Origin: DATLOJ01 sp035536315
GTDB lineage: Bacteria > Actinomycetota > CADDZG01 > JAHWKV01
DNA length: 22,249 bases
NCBI GenBank assembly: GCA_035536315.1
Contig: DATLOJ010000082.1
Location: forward strand, 1-22,249
Direction of reading: 5' to 3'
The position numbers were made by a program, and so were the translations under genes. This document shows positions 6,615-14,505 of this stretch, piece after piece (position 1 is the stretch's first letter; each line of letters opens with the position of its first letter). A model generated the notes under the pieces. That model made no database searches. It was not told the origin of the DNA and saw only the letters and a list, made by a program, of their open reading frames with translations.

Positions 6615-7016
6615 TTGATCAGTGATCGATTCACTCTGGAGACGGGCCGGCGCGAGACCATGGTCGACATCACGTCCAGGGTGGAATCGGTCATTCCGAA
6701 AGGCGAGAACGGCCTCCTCAATGTGTATCTTCCGCACGCCACCGCCGGGCTCGCTTTGATCGAGATGCAGTCAGGCACCGAAGAAGACCTGATGGACGCA
6801 GTGATGCGACTGCTCCCGCCCGATCACTCCTATGCCCACTCGCACGGCTCCCGAGGTCACGGCGCTTCGCATGTATTGCCGGCCTTTATCCCTCCGACTT
6901 TGACGATTCCCGTCATCGACGGACGGCTGGCGCTGGGAACCTGGCAGCGCGTCGCACTCATCGACACCAACGTCGACAACCCCAAGAGGGAAGTCATCGT
7001 CACCTTCCTGGACTAA
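6615..7016 (+). CDS. YjbQ/UPF0047-family protein
   Basis: This 133-residue protein belongs to the UPF0047/YjbQ family, some members of which show weak thiamin-phosphate synthase activity. The physiological role is not firmly known. Signature parts are YLPHATAGLALIE (residues 38-50, with His41), GHGASHVLPAFIPPTLTIPV (81-100, with His82 and His86, likely metal site) and DGRLALGTWQ (102-111). The start is TTG at 6615, because GGAGGA (6605-6610) lies 4 bases upstream and an in-frame TGA at 6594 limits extension. The next ATG (6660) would remove conserved sequence. It is followed after 3 bases by the inositol-monophosphatase-family gene, so the two form an operon. Confidence 0.88.
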   Translation: MISDRFTLETGRRETMVDITSRVESVIPKGENGLLNVYLPHATAGLALIEMQSGTEEDLMDAVMRLLPPDHSYAHSHGSRGHGASHVLPAFIPPTLTIPVIDGRLALGTWQRVALIDTNVDNPKREVIVTFLD

Positions 7017-7019
7017 ACG

Positions 7020-7745
7020 TTGAACCAAGAAGCCGAATTGATCAGAACGATTGCCGTCGAGGCAGCCAGGGAAGCCGGCGAGGTTCTGATGTCGATGAAG
7101 CCGAGTGGAATCTCCTCGAAGAGCTCACCAACGGATCTCGTGACGGACGCAGACCGCGCCTCGGAAGAGATCATCTTCCGGAAAATCAGGGCCGCCAGGC
7201 CCGAAGACACAGTTACCAGCGAAGAGGGATCGCTGTTTGAAGGAACGAGTGGAATCAAATGGATCATCGATCCGCTCGACGGTACGACGAACTATGCATA
7301 CGGAATTCCTCAATGGGCGGTCTCGATCGGGGTTGAGGGCAAGGTAAGGATCGGGGTGGTCTACGACCCGAACAGGGACGAAGTTTTCACGGATATCTCG
7401 GACCAGCGCCCAAGCCAGAAAACCGACCTTTCGACTTCCCTGGTCGCCACTGGTTTCTCCTACTCAGCGGAGATCAGAAAGAGGCAGGGAGAAGTCGCCG
7501 CAAAGGTGGTCCACCAAGTCAGAGACCTTCGGCGGGCCGGAGCAGCGGCCCTGGACCTGGCATGGGTCGCGGCCGGCCGGCTCGATGGCTATTACGAAGA
7601 CGACACTCATCCATGGGACAAAAGCGCCGGCATCACGATGATCGAAGCCTCCGGGGGGTTCGTGGTCAGCCGTGACGCACTCGTCATCGCCGCCGGAACC
7701 AAGGAGCTCCTTACGGCCCTCGAGCGGCTTGTGACCGGCAAATAG
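7020..7745 (+). CDS. Inositol-monophosphatase-family phosphatase, shortened
   Basis: This is a Mg-dependent sugar or inositol phosphatase of the FIG/IMPase superfamily, 241 residues long. Metal-site motifs are present: TSEEGS (Glu68/Glu69), WIIDPLDGTTNY (Asp84 and Asp87, residues 81-92) and HPWDKSAG (Asp200), plus the family block RRAGAAALDLAWVAAGRLDG (171-190). It is about 20-30 residues shorter than common SuhB-type enzymes. The stretch after YDPNRDEVF lacks the usual GxGA...NG...I.VS hairpin and goes straight to LSTSLVATGF. Substrates of the family include inositol-1-phosphate, fructose-1,6-bisphosphate, histidinol phosphate and PAP, and sequence does not decide among them. The start is TTG, 3 bases after the upstream stop. 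Confidence 0.87.
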   Translation: MNQEAELIRTIAVEAAREAGEVLMSMKPSGISSKSSPTDLVTDADRASEEIIFRKIRAARPEDTVTSEEGSLFEGTSGIKWIIDPLDGTTNYAYGIPQWAVSIGVEGKVRIGVVYDPNRDEVFTDISDQRPSQKTDLSTSLVATGFSYSAEIRKRQGEVAAKVVHQVRDLRRAGAAALDLAWVAAGRLDGYYEDDTHPWDKSAGITMIEASGGFVVSRDALVIAAGTKELLTALERLVTGK

Positions 7746-7762
7746 CCGCCATCGATAACGAG

Positions 7763-7768
7763 TAGAGT
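7763..7768 (+). promoter_or_regulatory. Candidate leaderless -10 box TAGAGT for the PrmC-like gene
   Basis: TAGAGT fits TANNNT and is followed by 8 bases and then the ATG at 7777. No Shine-Dalgarno is visible before this ATG. It lies in the 31-base gap after the phosphatase gene, so the PrmC-like gene may be transcribed independently as well as by read-through. Confidence 0.35.
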
Positions 7769-7776
7769 CCCGCGCC

Positions 7777-8655
7777 ATGAGCCGGCACGAATCAAACGTC
7801 GAGCAACTTCTGGACTGGGCTGAAGCCGAGATCAAACGCAGCCGCGCCGTGGATCTATGGCGCGCTTCAGATGCCCGGGTAAACGCGGAAGATCTGCTTG
7901 GAGACATTCTGGGAAAGGAACTGCGCGTACGTCACCTCGACGAGCGGGTGTCCCGGGCAGACGAGAACAAGTTTCGCAAAATGGTTGACAGGCGAGTAGC
8001 CGGCGAGCCGGTGGCCTTCATTCTCGGCTACACGATCTTCAGGAATCTCAAGATGAAGGTCTCTCCGGGAGTGTTTGTGCCTCGCAACTCGAGCGAGCTC
8101 CTCGCAACCGAGGCGGTCCGCAAGGTGAGGCCCCGGAAGGCCCCCGTGGTCGTCGACGTGGCAACGGGAACGGGCCCGGTCGCGCTTGCCGTTGCCAACG
8201 AGTCCAAGAACTCGCAAGTTTACGGAATCGACATATGGGCTCCCTCGATCGCCGTCGCGAAGACCAATGCCAGGGCCTTGAAGCTCGGCAACGTGAAGTT
8301 CCTGGAAAGCGACATGCTCGGCAGCCTCCCACCGAAGTTAAAAGGGAAGGTCGACGCATTCACCATTCACCCCCCATACGTCGCGCGGCGCCACGTGAGA
8401 ACCCTGCCGAAGGAGATCCGCGACTACGAACCAAAGGTCTCGCTATCCGACAACTCGGAGGACGGGCTCGGGCTCGTCCGCAGACTGGTCGACGACGCGC
8501 CCGAGTGGCTCGGCCCCCGCGGCTGGCTTCTTGTCGAAATAAGCCCCGACCTTGCCCGCCGAGTCGGCACAATTCTTCGGCACGGTGGCTTCGGTCACGT
8601 CAAAAGCAAGAAGGATTCGTTGGGGGCCACGCGGGTGGTATCCGGAAGAATCTAG
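7777..8655 (+). CDS. PrmC/HemK-like SAM-dependent methyltransferase with HPPY in place of NPPY
   Basis: This 292-residue protein has the two-domain layout of PrmC/HemK. A helical N-terminal part is followed by EPVAFILGYTIFRNLKMKVS (77-96), VFVPRNSSELL (99-109), the SAM motif VVDVATGTGPVALAVA (125-140), YGIDIWAPSI (149-158), HPPY at 198-201 and EPKVSLSDNSEDGLGLVRRL (218-237). PrmC methylates the GGQ glutamine of release factors and needs NPPY, whose Asn holds the substrate amide. Here Asn is His198, and the preceding PR-P-x-TE motif reads PRNSSE. It is therefore probably a paralogue with another substrate or lacking activity, and should not be named prmC. The dehydrogenase gene follows after 4 bases. 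Confidence 0.82.
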   Translation: MSRHESNVEQLLDWAEAEIKRSRAVDLWRASDARVNAEDLLGDILGKELRVRHLDERVSRADENKFRKMVDRRVAGEPVAFILGYTIFRNLKMKVSPGVFVPRNSSELLATEAVRKVRPRKAPVVVDVATGTGPVALAVANESKNSQVYGIDIWAPSIAVAKTNARALKLGNVKFLESDMLGSLPPKLKGKVDAFTIHPPYVARRHVRTLPKEIRDYEPKVSLSDNSEDGLGLVRRLVDDAPEWLGPRGWLLVEISPDLARRVGTILRHGGFGHVKSKKDSLGATRVVSGRI

Positions 8656-8659
8656 GCAG

Positions 8660-9532
8660 ATGCAACGTGTGGGCTTCATCGGCCTCGGCGCGATGGGAGC
8701 GCCAATGGCAACGAACCTGCTGAAAGCCGGCTTCCAGGTAGTTGCTCACAACCGCACCCGAGACAAGGAGCTGCCCCTCGTCGAACTCGGAGCAGAGCGA
8801 GCCGGGTCACCAAGAGAAGCGGCAGACGGCTGCCGGATCGTTATAACGATTGTCAGCGACACCCCCGATGTCGAAGAGGTGCTTTTCGGCCCCCAGGGTG
8901 TAGTCGAGGCGGCGGCCGATGGCACGATCGTGATCGACATGTCCACGATCGATCCGAAAGCGACCGAGAGTTTCGCCGAGCGGCTGGAAAGCAGCGGCCT
9001 TCACATGCTCGACGCGCCGGTGTCGGGAGGAACCGAGGGGGCCGAGTCCGGCAAGCTCACGATCATGGTCGGGGGGCGGGAGGAAGTTTTGGAAAGGGCG
9101 AGACCGGTACTCGAGGCCATGGGCTCGAAGATCACTCACATCGGGCCTTCCGGCACTGGGCAGATGACAAAGGCCATTAACCAGGTAGTAATCGCCGGCA
9201 CTTTACTGGCCGTCGCAGAGGGAGTAACCCTGGGACTGGCGGCAGGTCTCGACATGGAAAAGGTGCTTAGCGCCATGGGCCCCGGCGCTGCGGGATCCTG
9301 GGCCCTGACAAATAGGGGGCCGAGGATGGTGGAAGACCACTACCCTCTCGGGTTCAAAATCTCACTGCACCGAAAAGACCTGCAGATCGCGCTCGGAGTC
9401 GCGAAGGCAAGCGGATTGAATTTGAAAGGGGCCAGCCTCGTCGCCGAGATCGAACAGAAGCTGATCGCGGCCGGCTTCGGTGACGAGGATGTGTCCGCTA
9501 TAGCCAGGGGTGTTAAGCCTGGACCTAGCTAG
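8660..9532 (+). CDS. NAD(P)-dependent beta-hydroxyacid dehydrogenase (3-hydroxyisobutyrate dehydrogenase family)
   Basis: This 290-residue oxidoreductase belongs to the family of 3-hydroxyisobutyrate dehydrogenase and tartronate semialdehyde reductase. It has the N-terminal Rossmann motif GFIGLGAMGAPMA (residues 5-17), DAPVSGGTEGAESGKL (118-133, substrate binding), the catalytic lysine in GQMTKAINQ (Lys171, Asn174) and FKISLHRKDLQIAL (232-245, Lys239-Asp240). HNRTRDK at 30-36 after the second strand, with Arg, is more suggestive of NADP than NAD. The start was placed at the ATG at 8660, 4 bases after the methyltransferase stop. The open frame continues upstream into that gene without conserved sequence. 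Its stop overlaps the nitroreductase stop by 4 bases. Confidence 0.9.
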   Translation: MQRVGFIGLGAMGAPMATNLLKAGFQVVAHNRTRDKELPLVELGAERAGSPREAADGCRIVITIVSDTPDVEEVLFGPQGVVEAAADGTIVIDMSTIDPKATESFAERLESSGLHMLDAPVSGGTEGAESGKLTIMVGGREEVLERARPVLEAMGSKITHIGPSGTGQMTKAINQVVIAGTLLAVAEGVTLGLAAGLDMEKVLSAMGPGAAGSWALTNRGPRMVEDHYPLGFKISLHRKDLQIALGVAKASGLNLKGASLVAEIEQKLIAAGFGDEDVSAIARGVKPGPS

Positions 9533-10107
9533 TCCCCGGGCCTCCAGGTCGTAAGTTCCGCCGGGTCGGTTCGATTGCTGAGCTCGACTCCCTCTTGCTC
9601 CTGCGGCACATGTCCGATGTACATGAAGCCTGCGATCTCCTCACCGGCCTCCAGGCCCAGCGAATTCTTGACCCCTTCGTCCTCTGACGCGGGGCCGGTT
9701 CTCCAGTAGGTGCCAAGCCCCTTCGACTTGGCCGCCAGCATGATCGCCACGCCAAGGGCCCCCATCGAATAACGATCCTCTAATTCGATCGCTTTGGGGT
9801 TCGTCGACTGATGAAACACCAGCACGATGATCATGGGAGCCCGGTGCGGGCGCGCGCGCTCTAGCTCGATCTTGTGATCCAGGTGTTCGCCTTCAGGAGT
9901 TTCGCGGCGGACTCTTTCTGCGAGAGCCTCACCTAGCTCGTCGAGACCCTTACCAGTCAGAACGATGAAGCGCCACGGCTCCGTCAGGAAGTGATTGGGA
10001 ACGCGAACCGCAGCGCGCAGTATCTCTTCGACGACGGATCTATCGGGAGCCGGCCCCGTCAGATTCGGTACGCTCCTTCTTGCGAGCATGGCTTCGATGA
10101 CATCCAT
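9529..10107 (-). CDS. Nitroreductase-family FMN oxidoreductase (YdjA-like)
   Basis: This 192-residue flavoprotein of the nitroreductase superfamily would use FMN and NAD(P)H as a dimer. Visible family features are the phosphate-binding ARRS near the N-terminus (residues 9-12), APDRSVVEEILRAAVRVPNH (20-39), EPWRFIVL (43-50), RAPMIIVLV, a SMGALGVAIMLAAKSKGLGTYWRTG core and the closing GFMYIGHVP. The spacing and the short length resemble E. coli YdjA. The in vivo substrate is unknown. AAGGA lies 10 bases before the ATG. It is monocistronic, diverges from the patatin-like gene over a 95-base gap, and converges with the dehydrogenase gene with overlapping stop codons (CTAG). Confidence 0.88.
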   Translation of the reverse strand: MDVIEAMLARRSVPNLTGPAPDRSVVEEILRAAVRVPNHFLTEPWRFIVLTGKGLDELGEALAERVRRETPEGEHLDHKIELERARPHRAPMIIVLVFHQSTNPKAIELEDRYSMGALGVAIMLAAKSKGLGTYWRTGPASEDEGVKNSLGLEAGEEIAGFMYIGHVPQEQEGVELSNRTDPAELTTWRPGD

Positions 10108-10187
10108 CGGATCCGGTTCCTTTCGTGCTGTTGGGAGGCCAAGAATAGGCGGCCGGCAAGGCTCCGGCCCCCGAGGTACCGCCGACT

Positions 10188-10194
10188 TAAACTA
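10188..10194. promoter_or_regulatory. Candidate symmetric -10 element TAAACTA for the patatin-like gene (plus) and nitroreductase (minus)
   Basis: On the plus strand TAAACT (10188-10193) ends 9 bases before the patatin-like ATG, which lacks a clear Shine-Dalgarno. On the minus strand TAGTTT (10194-10189) would start transcription about 75 bases before the nitroreductase ATG. No convincing -35 hexamer was found on the plus side. The rest of the 95-base gap shows no other clear element. Confidence 0.33.
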
Positions 10195-10202
10195 ACGACG
10201 AG

Positions 10203-11420
10203 ATGGGTCGGATCCTTCATATCGGGGGAGGTGAGATAAAAGACGCCGCCCCCCCTCGAAAGCGCGGGAAGGGCAAACGTCGCGCGCTCGTTCTGGGCGG
10301 TGGGGGAATCGCTGGAGGCGCCTTCGAGATCGGAGCACTCCTTGCCCTGAACGATGTCCTGTCTGGGTTCAAGGCGACTGACTTCGACGTCTACGTTGGA
10401 ACGAGTGCGGGAGCCTTTCTCTCTGCATGCTTGGTCAACGGCATAACGCCGGAAGACCTGGCGCGATCACAAATCGGCAACCCTCCCCGATCCGTTCCGA
10501 GAATCCGTCCCGATGAGATCCTGCGTCCCGTGCGCAAGCGGCTGCTCAGGAGTGCGGCGGCTTGGGCGGGGGGAATACGGGGCACTGCGATACAGGTTGC
10601 GCGCAGCAGGCAGAACACATCCCTCGTCGACGTCTTCTTCTCTATGGCCGATGACTTGAAGAGCTCGCTTTACACGACCGAGGGAATGAACGAATACCTC
10701 GAACGCCTATTCGCGTACGAGGGCCGGACGAACAAGTTCGAGGAGCTGGACAAAGAGCTCTTGATCACCGCGACGGACCTGGATACTGCCGAAAGGGTCG
10801 TCTTTGGACTGGACGGGCGTGTGTGCTCGATTTCTCGGTCCGTTGCGGCTTCGGCGGCCATCCCGATCATTTACGAGCCTGTCCGAATCGATGGCAGGGA
10901 ATATCTCGACGGGGGCCTGAGGTCGGCCACCAACATCGACCTGGCCGTATCGAAGGGAGCCGACTTCATAGTCGTGATTAACCCTCTGATCCCATACCTG
11001 CATGACCCCAGATATCTGCTCAAGGGATTCGACTCGCCCGTGCGCCATTTGTCCGAAGGGGGGCTCGGGCGCCTCGTCGCTCAGGTCTTTCGAATAATGG
11101 CTCGATCTCAGCTGGAAAAGGAGCTCGAACTGCTACGGATTGCCCACCCGGAAGTCGACATCCTGGTCATCGAGCCTCGCAGGGACGACGAGGACTTGTT
11201 CACCTTCAACCTCATGGATTACACGGCCAGGGAGCATCTTGCGAAGGATGCATTCGAACAAGTAGCCGTTGATTTGGTGACTCATTTCCCGGAGGTGCGT
11301 AAGCTGTTTTCCGGTACGGGAATTTCGGTATCCAAAAAGGAGCTCGTAAGGCAGCTTCAGAGGGTCCTGGCCGGAGGAACGGCAATGGCACTGGTGGAAG
11401 GAACGGGAGAGCTGGCATGA
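10203..11420 (+). CDS. Patatin-like phospholipase / acyl hydrolase
   Basis: This 405-residue protein has the patatin catalytic layout. The glycine-rich oxyanion loop is LVLGGGGIAGGAFEIGAL (residues 29-46). The nucleophile elbow GTSAG carries Ser68 (66-70), and the dyad Asp is in DGGLRSA (Asp236). The N-terminal 25 residues are basic and have no signal peptide, so it is probably cytosolic or loosely membrane-bound. Bacterial patatins cleave phospholipids or other acyl esters, and the substrate is not evident here. The segment after about residue 255 holds no second recognisable domain. It is followed 16 bases later by a membrane-anchored protease, so the pair forms an operon. Confidence 0.9.
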   Translation: MGRILHIGGGEIKDAAPPRKRGKGKRRALVLGGGGIAGGAFEIGALLALNDVLSGFKATDFDVYVGTSAGAFLSACLVNGITPEDLARSQIGNPPRSVPRIRPDEILRPVRKRLLRSAAAWAGGIRGTAIQVARSRQNTSLVDVFFSMADDLKSSLYTTEGMNEYLERLFAYEGRTNKFEELDKELLITATDLDTAERVVFGLDGRVCSISRSVAASAAIPIIYEPVRIDGREYLDGGLRSATNIDLAVSKGADFIVVINPLIPYLHDPRYLLKGFDSPVRHLSEGGLGRLVAQVFRIMARSQLEKELELLRIAHPEVDILVIEPRRDDEDLFTFNLMDYTAREHLAKDAFEQVAVDLVTHFPEVRKLFSGTGISVSKKELVRQLQRVLAGGTAMALVEGTGELA

Positions 11421-11436
11421 CCCCAGCGCTGGACAT

Positions 11437-12336
11437 ATGGCGCTGACGCGCCAGCGTGAGGTCGTCACGCCGCTCGTTCCTCCTGATGTCGAAGAGAGCG
11501 CCATCTCTCAAATTCTGCCGAGGACTCTCGCCGGGCTTGCGCTCTGGCTGGTTTTGATTGCGACCGGCATGGCGGCATCCGGCGTCGTGCTGTTCGCCTA
11601 TTACCAGCACCGTCTTTCCGAGATTCAGCAGGCCATGGCCACCTTCGCGGTGAACGCGGATAAACAGTTCAAAGAGAACACGAAGCAGTTCGAGAAACTC
11701 GTGGCTGACTCGAAGGGTGAGATTGAAGCCGCCTCGAAAGGCATCGGCGCGCAGACGCAGGAGGTCACTGAACTGCTCGAGAAGATCGGCCCATCGATCG
11801 CGTACATCTCCGGCGTCGACCCGGCTGGAGCTCCGGCCATTGGATCGGGATTCGTCGTCACTTCGAATCAAAACGAGTCCTGGGTGCTGACCAACTTTCA
11901 CATCGTGGCCGGCGCTGCGGCCAACAAGCAAGAGGTGCGCGTTCGCATAGGAAGTGCGGATAGAGCCGGAACGATATGGACATGGGACGAACGGAGGGAT
12001 CTGGCGCTCGTCATTCTCAAAGTGGGAGGGCTCCCCGAGATCGAGTGGGCGAAAGCCGAGACTGCAATCGGTTCGCAGGTCTGGGCCGTCGGTACCGCGC
12101 CGGGAAAGCATCAGGCAGCCGCTTCCAAGGGTTTCCTTCTTGACACCGCGAGCGACGGTTTGCTACTCGATGCGGGAGTCCCCGTCTCCTCTAGCGGCGG
12201 GCCGCTTCTGACCAAAGATGGCAAGGTCCTCGGAGTCCTGAGCAACGTCTACGCGCCCGACGGTTTCCCATCGTCGGAAGGTTGGGCCGTCCCAATACGG
12301 CTGGCTTGCCAGAAGGTTCTTCGCTGCCCTGGTTAA
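11437..12336 (+). CDS. Membrane-anchored trypsin-like (S1C) serine protease without PDZ domain
   Basis: This 299-residue protein has one transmembrane segment at about residues 30-55, then a helical, probably coiled-coil stretch rich in Gln, Glu and Lys (about 57-116), then a trypsin-like domain. The triad is His155 in TNFHIVAG, Asp188 in RRDLALV and Ser253 in SSSGGPLLT, where the usual GNSGGP reads SSSGGP. The sequence ends shortly after the protease domain (AVPI..A), so the PDZ domain of HtrA/DegP is absent. With the basic N-terminus inside, the protease domain would face outside the membrane. No strong Shine-Dalgarno precedes the ATG. It may be translated with the patatin-like gene upstream. 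Substrates are unknown. Confidence 0.85.
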   Translation: MALTRQREVVTPLVPPDVEESAISQILPRTLAGLALWLVLIATGMAASGVVLFAYYQHRLSEIQQAMATFAVNADKQFKENTKQFEKLVADSKGEIEAASKGIGAQTQEVTELLEKIGPSIAYISGVDPAGAPAIGSGFVVTSNQNESWVLTNFHIVAGAAANKQEVRVRIGSADRAGTIWTWDERRDLALVILKVGGLPEIEWAKAETAIGSQVWAVGTAPGKHQAAASKGFLLDTASDGLLLDAGVPVSSSGGPLLTKDGKVLGVLSNVYAPDGFPSSEGWAVPIRLACQKVLRCPG

Positions 12337-12384
12337 CGCCTTCGATCGTCTGTCAGTGAGTGCGCCTCAGAAGTACGTCGCCCA

Positions 12385-14484
12385 CTAAGGAAAGACCGTC
12401 GGAATTGGATCGGGGTCGTCGTCGTCGCCGCCACCACCGCGAGTTGGACTTGGCGAGGGCCGCGGGGATGGGCTCGATACCGGGCTTGGTTCGTCCGCTG
12501 GAATTGTTTCTGGGGCGGGGCTAGATCGGGGTCCCGCGCGGGGAGGCAGACCGAAACCCTCTTCACCTTCCTCCGTTCTAATCCTGATCTCGCCTCCTTT
12601 GGGGAACTCGCTCGGAGCGAATTCCGCCACCGCAACCTCCATGTAGTCCCCCCACATCTGGGCCGGCAGGGTGCCGCCGGCGACGTTTCTGACTCCATGG
12701 ACCGAAGTCATGCTCTTGTTTTCACTTCGATAACCCATCCAAACCGCGGTCGAAAGGTCCGGCGTGTACCCGGTGAACCAGGCGTTCTTGAAAGCGGTTG
12801 CAGTTCCGGTCTTACCGGCTGCAGGCCTGCCGATGTCCGCCCGTTTGCCCGTTCCGCTTGTAATCACCTTGGCGAGGATCTCGTTCACCTTTGCGGCTAT
12901 GTTCGGGTCGATCGCCTGAACGGGATCTGACGGTCCGTTGTCGACTCGTCCGTTGAGGTCGACCATCACACGGTTCGAGCTGTCTGTAATCTTCGAGACC
13001 AGACGTGGCGCGCGATAGGCTCCATTGTCCGCCAGCGTCGCGTACGCGGAGGCCATCTCGAGAGGCGTCACCTCTCCAGATCCCAGTCCAAGGGCGTGCA
13101 CCGGATTCAGCTCGGTCTTGATTCCCATCCGATGGGCGACCTCGACAATCTTTTTGGGTGTGACGTCCACGATCATCTGCGCATACGCGGTGTTAATCGA
13201 GTTGATGGTCGCCTTCTCGACGGTGACCCTGCCGTAACCGGTGTTCCCGTAGTTATTGACCGGACAGTCGTCCTTGCCCTTCGGCCATCCCTTTGGGCAC
13301 AGGGCCGCAGGAGCACTGTAGGTCGAGCCTGCCTTGATTCCTTTTTCGAGGGCGGCCACCAACACAAATGGCTTGAAGGACGAGCCCGGCTGTCTCTTCG
13401 CTTGTGTCGCAAGGTTGAACTTTTCGACGTTGTAATCCCGGCCCCCGACGAGCGCCTTCACGTATCCGGTCTTGGGATCGATTGAAACGATAGAGGCGTA
13501 CGGGTCGTCACCCTTGTTCAATGTCTCTGCTACGACTCTTTCCGCATGCTCCTGCATCTTGGGATCTACAGTTGTGTGGATGTTGAGGCCGCCGCGGTAT
13601 ATGACGGCCTCCTTGTACCGCTTGTTCAGATCGCGCCTCACGGCGTCGACGAACCAAGGGAACCTGAAGACCTCCACCTGAGGCGGCGCAAGGACGGGCT
13701 TCTCCCCTGCCGCCGCGTTGGCGGCCGCAGCATCTATGAAGCCGACCTCCTCCATTCTCTCGATCACAAACTGGCGGCGGATCTCGGCACCAGAAGGGTT
13801 GTCGTAAGGCGAGTAACGGACCGGCCCGGGAATAAGCCCGACAAGCAGAGCCGACTCTGAGAGCGTTAGATCCTTGGCGGGCTTGCCGAAATAAGTCTTG
13901 GCGGCCGCCTGCACTCCGTACGCTCCTTTTCCGAGGTAAAGAGTGTTCAGGTAGTTCTCGAGAATCTTGCTCTTCGAGTAAACGCGCTCCACCTGGGATG
14001 CAAGTAACGCCTCCCGGAGTTTCCTAAAGATCGTTTTTTTGGGGGCCTCGATGTACGCGTTCTTTACGTACTGCTGTGTAATCGTCGATCCACCCTGAAC
14101 GACGTCTCTCGCCTTGATGTCCGCGATGAGGGCTCGGGCGATCGCTTTCAAGTCGAGTCCGCCGTGCTTGTAGAACCGCGCGTCTTCCGTGGCAATCGCG
14201 GCTTGCTGAAGATGAAGAGGCATTTCACTCAAGTCGATCAGCTCGCGGTTGTGCTCTGAGTGAAACGTGGCGATGAGCGATCCGTCGGCGGCGTAAACGC
14301 GGCTGGTTTGCGCGACCGCTCCCGGGACTGGGTCGGGGACCACCGACGGCGTTGGGATCATGAAGTACGCGCCTGCTGCTGCTCCGCCGACCAGAAGTGG
14401 GCCAATCACGCCCAGAACGATCAACGCTTTCAGAAGGTCTGACGGTCTTGCTCTGAACCTTCTTTTCGTCGAGCGTGTCTTCAT
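12385..14484 (-). CDS. Class A penicillin-binding protein (bifunctional glycosyltransferase/transpeptidase, PBP1-like)
   Basis: This 699-residue enzyme polymerises and cross-links peptidoglycan. After a basic N-terminus and one TM (about residues 18-42) comes the GT51 domain: ATEDARFYKHGG (catalytic Glu100), QGGSTITQQYVKN, RKLREALLA and ILENYLNTLYLGKGAYG. The transpeptidase domain has QPGSSFKP (Ser368, Lys371), SINTAY (the SxN motif, Ser429) and GKTGTA (558-562). The tail is disordered, rich in Pro, Ser, Gly and Asp (for example PSPVSSPSPRPSPSP and DDDD), and carries no PASTA domain. The start was placed at the ATG at 14484, because 18 extra upstream codons run through the promoter and into selA. 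TATCCT lies 9 bases before the ATG. It diverges from selA with 21 bases between starts. Confidence 0.95.
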   Translation of the reverse strand: MKTRSTKRRFRARPSDLLKALIVLGVIGPLLVGGAAAGAYFMIPTPSVVPDPVPGAVAQTSRVYAADGSLIATFHSEHNRELIDLSEMPLHLQQAAIATEDARFYKHGGLDLKAIARALIADIKARDVVQGGSTITQQYVKNAYIEAPKKTIFRKLREALLASQVERVYSKSKILENYLNTLYLGKGAYGVQAAAKTYFGKPAKDLTLSESALLVGLIPGPVRYSPYDNPSGAEIRRQFVIERMEEVGFIDAAAANAAAGEKPVLAPPQVEVFRFPWFVDAVRRDLNKRYKEAVIYRGGLNIHTTVDPKMQEHAERVVAETLNKGDDPYASIVSIDPKTGYVKALVGGRDYNVEKFNLATQAKRQPGSSFKPFVLVAALEKGIKAGSTYSAPAALCPKGWPKGKDDCPVNNYGNTGYGRVTVEKATINSINTAYAQMIVDVTPKKIVEVAHRMGIKTELNPVHALGLGSGEVTPLEMASAYATLADNGAYRAPRLVSKITDSSNRVMVDLNGRVDNGPSDPVQAIDPNIAAKVNEILAKVITSGTGKRADIGRPAAGKTGTATAFKNAWFTGYTPDLSTAVWMGYRSENKSMTSVHGVRNVAGGTLPAQMWGDYMEVAVAEFAPSEFPKGGEIRIRTEEGEEGFGLPPRAGPRSSPAPETIPADEPSPVSSPSPRPSPSPTRGGGGDDDDPDPIPTVFP

Positions 14485-14492
14485 GTCAAGAC

Positions 14493-14499
14493 TAGGATA
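14493..14499. promoter_or_regulatory. Candidate bidirectional leaderless promoter TAGGATA between the PBP gene and selA
   Basis: The gap between start codons is only 21 bases. On the plus strand TAGGAT (14493-14498) ends 7 bases before the selA ATG at 14506. On the minus strand TATCCT (14499-14494) ends 9 bases before the PBP ATG at 14484. Both fit TANNNT, so one 7-base block could start both transcripts at or next to their ATGs. AGGA inside it could alternatively be a selA Shine-Dalgarno (8-base spacing). No such alternative exists for the PBP side. No -35 was found on the plus side. Confidence 0.42.
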
Positions 14500-14505
14500 T
14501 TGACA

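Noticed and set aside
8552..8659. Upstream extension of the dehydrogenase by 36 codons.
   Set aside because: It lies inside the methyltransferase gene, and the Rossmann motif is expected within the first ten residues, as given by the ATG at 8660.
11212..12111. A 299-codon open frame antisense to the protease gene.
   Set aside because: It is the shadow of a GC-rich gene. The translation is low in recognisable motifs and Arg/Pro-biased, while the plus strand has a full protease triad and TM segment.
12415..12480. Trinucleotide-like repeat near the PBP C-terminus.
   Set aside because: It encodes the Gly/Asp and Pro/Ser low-complexity tail of the protein and needs no separate explanation.
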